Shown one piece after another: positions 20,061 through 23,397 of a stretch of DNA of 23,397 bases. Position numbers and translations under genes: made by a program. The stretch's first letter is position 1, and each line of letters opens with the position of its first letter. The notes beneath the pieces were generated by a model. That model was not told where the DNA came from. It ran no database searches and worked only from the letters and a program-made list of their open reading frames with translations. This DNA is from a virus: IMG/VR virus record IMGVR_UViG_3300025120_000571, positions 1 through 23,397 of that record; one strand, written 5' to 3'.

Positions 20061-20522
20061 TTATGCTAATGATACCGTTAAATTTCCTGTAGACACCGTG
20101 AACTGATCTCCTGAGGATACAGTTTTTGAGGTTGTAAGTTGACCGAAAAACAAAACATTACCACTTGAAGATGCATCAACGACTGCTATGCAAGTCACTG
20201 TTGCTCCTGAAGTTGCTGTGTTGTTGTAGTTGGCTGTTGCCACTGGAAAAGTCACAGTAGAGCTAGAAGCCGATGATCCACTTGAAGCCGCCGCAAAGTC
20301 CACTGTCTGTCTTGCATATGACCCAGTTGTGATTTCATAGTGTCCCCAGTTGCCTGTGCCTGAAGTTGAATTTGTTCCTGATTCCAATGCTGTTAACACG
20401 TCTGACGCCGTTCCTGCGAACAGTGCCACGTGGAGTGCTGATGGTGATGTGAAATTTCTTGCTCCTTCACCTAACACATGGTCTAGGACTTCTAATTCTA
20501 AATAATTTGATGCCGCTGACAT
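20061..20522 (-). CDS. Virion structural protein, tail-fibre-associated beta domain (153 residues)
   Basis: N-terminal helix (NYLELEVLDHVLGEG) followed by SALHVALFAGTASD and SYARQTVDFAAAS, then VVDASSSGNVLFFGQLTTSKTV and DQFTVSTGNLTVSL. The layout L-x-V-x-L-F, Y-x-R, D-A-x-S-G-N and final G-x-L-x-V is a common small phage virion protein domain. Many fibre modules carry it. The gene stands between two other beta-rich genes, with AAGGAGA before ATG 20522. Its stop is followed directly by GGAGG used by the next gene. Confidence 0.7.
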   Translation of the reverse strand: MSAASNYLELEVLDHVLGEGARNFTSPSALHVALFAGTASDVLTALESGTNSTSGTGNWGHYEITTGSYARQTVDFAAASSGSSASSSTVTFPVATANYNNTATSGATVTCIAVVDASSSGNVLFFGQLTTSKTVSSGDQFTVSTGNLTVSLA

Positions 20523-20589
20523 AATTGTTTTCTCCTTAATTGTTGTTATAACGTTTTTATTTAGTTGCTATACTCTAACATCTTTGTGT

Positions 20590-21135
20590 TTAAGTTTCTA
20601 TCTCAAACAAAGTGATAGTATATCCAGGCACACTAAACGTGTGTCCACCGCTAGGTGACAATGTGCTCTTCAAAAACAAATATCTTTTACTGCTTGAAAA
20701 TGTAATGTTGCCAAGATCCACCGGAAGGTTGGCTGTAATTGGAATGTTTCCAGAAGTTCCTGATCGTGATCCTGTAAAAGTATTACTGTCTGAAAAAGTA
20801 AAACCGCTTGGAAGACTGCCTGTGGAACCAGTATGACCTGCTCCTATTTGACCAGTATAACTAGCCGAGGCACTTGCACCATGAGTGGCATTCGTTGAAC
20901 TGATAGCAGTAATTTGAACATTGTAGGTTCCGTCTGCAATTTCTATAGCCTTTCCATTTACGCTTCCAACCACATTATCCGCTATGTCTAATTCGTCTTT
21001 GTTAACTGTATAACCTGTATGTCCAATTCCAGATCCAGAAATATTAGATCCACTACTACCTTCTATAGTAATAATTGTTTCTTGTGGGGTAAAACCTGAA
21101 CCAGTTAAGTTTGATTTGGCAAATCCAATTGGCAT
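20590..21135 (-). CDS. Hypothetical beta-rich virion protein (181 residues)
   Basis: Follows the 268-residue fibre protein with TAGGAGA at the junction, where the stop codon forms part of the ribosome binding site. Sequence: Gly/Ser/Thr-rich strands (GFTPQETIITIEGSSGSN), then GTYNVQITAISSTNATHGAS, then SKRYLFLKSTLSP and a final strand. No motif recognised. Composition and location place it in the fibre or surface group. A 67-base gap after it contains only A/T-rich sequence and the ribosome binding site of the next gene. Confidence 0.65.
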   Translation of the reverse strand: MPIGFAKSNLTGSGFTPQETIITIEGSSGSNISGSGIGHTGYTVNKDELDIADNVVGSVNGKAIEIADGTYNVQITAISSTNATHGASASASYTGQIGAGHTGSTGSLPSGFTFSDSNTFTGSRSGTSGNIPITANLPVDLGNITFSSSKRYLFLKSTLSPSGGHTFSVPGYTITLFEIET

Positions 21136-21142
21136 GTTTCTC

Positions 21143-21949
21143 CTACGCCGCGAATGCTTTGGCTAGGTTACCTAAAAAGTTTGTGCCATCGTTGAATATT
21201 GTTACCACGTCAATGGCACTGCCTGCCGTTGACAGTGTTGGTGTGCCACCTGCGAACTTGACTGCTGTTGAACTGTCAGTGCCAAACGATGCTGTGTTTG
21301 TGCCTCCACCGTCTTGTGTTATAATAAGTGTGACTGAACCACCTGTTGGTAGGTTTGATATGTTGAATTCTGTGTTGGAAGTCAACGTTACTTTGTGTGT
21401 GCTCGCCAGCGAACAATCCACAGTAATCGTTGACGAGCTCGTCAATGCGTTGATGTCTTCTTTGTAGCCTGCGTTGAATCTAACTGTGTCATTGAGATCA
21501 ATTACTCCTGTGCCTGCTGTTGTTAGTGTTAAATCACCATTGCTGGGTGCTGATATGGTAGACCCTGTGAATGTTAAATCACCTAGGCTTGGTCCTGTTA
21601 TTGTGATTGTGTCTGTGCCAGCATTTGTTGTTATGGTCATGTTAGTGCCTGCAACCAATGTCAATGTGTCCGTTGCGGCATCTGCCACCACGTTGCTCTG
21701 TCCTGCCACTGCTATGGTGTTGAATAGACTCTGTGAACCTGCTTCAGCCTCCATGTCAAATTTTGATGTGCTTGAATTGTATTTTAAAATGTAGTTGTCT
21801 GATGGAGAACCTGGTATGTTGAACATGTCAATAATTGAATTGACATTGTCTACATTTTGTTTGATGTCAGCACGAGCCAATCTCGGTGAATCTGTTCCTG
21901 CGTCTAAATTAGTTGTTGGTGCTTTTGTGCTTGAAGGCCATGTAGCCAT
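21143..21949 (-). CDS. Tail-fibre-type protein (268 residues)
   Basis: The N terminus (WPSSTKAPTTNLDAGTDSPR then LARADIKQNVDNVNSIID) is a typical attachment module of phage fibres. Strands follow with DLTFTGSTISAPSNGDLTLT and TAGTGVIDLND, a triple-beta-spiral-like pattern; then STITVDCSLASTHKVTLTSN and a final domain with a LIITQDGGGTNTASFG hairpin. The last residues, VVTIFNDGTNFLGNLAKAFA, recall the C-terminal tip of other marine phage fibres. AAAGGAGA lies before ATG 21949. Trimeric assembly is inferred. Confidence 0.75.
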   Translation of the reverse strand: MATWPSSTKAPTTNLDAGTDSPRLARADIKQNVDNVNSIIDMFNIPGSPSDNYILKYNSSTSKFDMEAEAGSQSLFNTIAVAGQSNVVADAATDTLTLVAGTNMTITTNAGTDTITITGPSLGDLTFTGSTISAPSNGDLTLTTAGTGVIDLNDTVRFNAGYKEDINALTSSSTITVDCSLASTHKVTLTSNTEFNISNLPTGGSVTLIITQDGGGTNTASFGTDSSTAVKFAGGTPTLSTAGSAIDVVTIFNDGTNFLGNLAKAFAA

Positions 21950-21970
21950 TGTTGTTCTCCTTTACTATAT

Positions 21971-23397
21971 TTAATTTGTTTCTATGAATGATTCACCTGT
22001 GTATTCTTCTAATTTTTTAATCATTCGTTCCATGTTAACTCTTAATTTCTTGCCTGTTTTCTTGTTGTAAGAATAAAATTCCCATTCACCTTTGTCATTG
22101 TGCGGTGATATTTTCGATGCTGTGCCTGATTCTTCTTGAACCCAAACGTGACTGGTGCTACCATCGTCTTTGGCAAATATCCAACCAGCATCAGCAGTGC
22201 TGTTTGCTGGATCACTTGATTGGTTGTCTAATCTTATTGCACCCATTCTTGATGATGCCGCCGCATCTTCTGAGTAGAATGCGTATCTGTTGGTTGCTGT
22301 GGCATCTTCTGCCCCTGCGTTGTAGTATGCGTAGACGTTTGTGATTACACCAGCGGATGTCTTGTAGTATGAAGAACGATAACTGTAACCATTTGTTATT
22401 GTTGCTGTTCCACTTGCTCCCGATGATTCGTCCGCGGCATAAACTGTTGAGTTAGCGGAAAACACATCTGTAAGTGTTAGATCACTGGCAAGGTTACTTG
22501 CAGTTTCCACATAGATACCTGCTTGTGCATCAAAACCTCTTGTGGTTTTAATTGTGGATCCACTGCCACCAGTGTTCATCATATTCTGTCCAAATGTTAG
22601 TGCTACCGGACCTCTTGAAAAACCTGATCTTGTGTATGATAAACCATTTGTGTCAACTGTATTGGTTACCAACAAGTTTCTTGGTCTAAAGTTGGAGTTG
22701 CTTCCTGAACTCGAACCAATCATTTTGGTATCCATGTTAACAAGGTTGGCGTAGGTTTTGCCTGTTGAAGAAGCATCAACTTCTTGATTTTTGTTTAGTA
22801 TAAAGTTTTTGATGTTGCTTACACTACCAAAGAAGTCTACATATCTGCTTCCAGAGTCGGCTAGTTGTGAACCATCACCTGATATCTCAACAAGCCCTGT
22901 GCCGTTTGTGCCTATTACAAGATTGGCATTTGAAGCATTGGTTGAAATTGTGTTGTCTGTGATTGTGACACCGTCCAGTGTTGAAGCACCAGTGACTCCT
23001 AGTGTTGTGGATACTGTTGCCGCTCCTGTGACTGCGAGTGTGCTACCATCAAATGTCAAGTTGGCTTCACTGTTCATTGCGTCAGCACCTGTGGCTGTTA
23101 CAATTCTGTTGTCTGAACCGTTGGTTAAAAAGTCTGATACATCAACTGATACAGCATCTGCCGCCACATCAATACCTGTGCCTGCTATAACATTAAGTGT
23201 GACATCTCCTGTTGTGCCTCCACCTGTCATACCTGCACCTGCTACCACTGATGTGATATCTCCACCTATGCCTGATACAGATGAGTCAACGTATGCCTTG
23301 ATTGATTGCTGTGTTGCAAGGTGTGTGTCGCTGTTGGAAGACATGTTGTCTTCGTCTTTGACCGCTGTGCCACTTACACCTGTTTTAAGAACTGCTG
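21971..23397 (-). CDS. Large tail fibre protein, 5' end cut by the right edge
   Basis: The frame is open from the stop at 21971 to the edge of the window: before the ATG at 23344 it continues upstream without a stop as ...LKTGVSGTAVKDEDN. That phrase is normal for the interior of marine phage fibres and the ATG has no ribosome binding site, so the gene starts outside. Visible part: SIKAYVDSSVSGIGGDITSV module, then beta repeats (TGAATVSTTLGVTGASTLDG), a middle domain with unique strands, and a C-terminal cap SPHNDKGEWEFYSYNKKTGKK followed by LRVNMERMIKKLEEYTG. The last part resembles a fibre-end trimerisation helix. Host recognition is the expected role. Confidence 0.75.
   Translation of the reverse strand, partial: AVLKTGVSGTAVKDEDNMSSNSDTHLATQQSIKAYVDSSVSGIGGDITSVVAGAGMTGGGTTGDVTLNVIAGTGIDVAADAVSVDVSDFLTNGSDNRIVTATGADAMNSEANLTFDGSTLAVTGAATVSTTLGVTGASTLDGVTITDNTISTNASNANLVIGTNGTGLVEISGDGSQLADSGSRYVDFFGSVSNIKNFILNKNQEVDASSTGKTYANLVNMDTKMIGSSSGSNSNFRPRNLLVTNTVDTNGLSYTRSGFSRGPVALTFGQNMMNTGGSGSTIKTTRGFDAQAGIYVETASNLASDLTLTDVFSANSTVYAADESSGASGTATITNGYSYRSSYYKTSAGVITNVYAYYNAGAEDATATNRYAFYSEDAAASSRMGAIRLDNQSSDPANSTADAGWIFAKDDGSTSHVWVQEESGTASKISPHNDKGEWEFYSYNKKTGKKLRVNMERMIKKLEEYTGESFIETN

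Overview
The window is a structural-gene segment of a tailed double-stranded DNA bacteriophage with a long non-contractile (siphovirus-type) tail. Nearly all genes lie on the minus strand, tightly packed, so the phage map reads from the right edge of the window to the left. Moderate-to-low GC, beta-rich repetitive fibre proteins of a style I associate with marine phages, and a SpeD-like gene suggest a marine phage of an uncultured or poorly sampled lineage. The host cannot be told from the window. No integrase, replication or lysis gene is recognisable here.

Layout in transcription order. 23397-18101 holds fibre and virion-surface proteins: a large fibre gene cut by the right edge, three smaller beta-rich proteins, and a 648-residue repeat protein. 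18101-14635 holds an Ig-like virion protein, terminase small and large subunits, and the portal. 14660-13154 is an accessory cluster inside the head module: a very basic mini-protein, a 121-residue unknown, an S-adenosylmethionine decarboxylase-like protein, a 51-residue membrane peptide and a 118-residue unknown. Then come scaffold (12463-13185) and major capsid (11541-12425), a strong intrinsic terminator, a small DUF115/sialyltransferase-like gene, and the connector and tail genes. The tail genes are a head-completion protein, tail terminator, small unknown, tube protein, tail-completion protein, a tail assembly chaperone with a probable programmed -1 frameshift, tape measure, two minor tail proteins, a GNAT-like protein, the tail-tip hub and a 91-residue unknown. 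At the left edge lie an N4/N6 DNA methyltransferase and the start of a glycosyltransferase-like gene.

The only substantial non-coding stretch, 1315-2127, looks like a regulatory region. It has a perfect-consensus sigma-70 promoter on the plus strand with 10-bp tandem repeats upstream and three 7-bp repeats at its start site. That promoter reads into a structured, apparently non-coding stretch with terminator-like hairpins. A second plus-strand promoter, next to a 19-bp operator-like palindrome, fires a small basic gene that appears to be leaderless and converges on the late operon.

How the genes work together: ten gene junctions share one base (TAATG), so the late operon is probably translationally coupled. 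Terminase, portal, scaffold and capsid build and fill the head. The tail cassette follows the standard order from tube to tape measure to tip. The SpeD-like enzyme and the lysine/arginine-rich mini-protein between portal and scaffold could both supply positive charge for DNA condensation, which is a testable inference.
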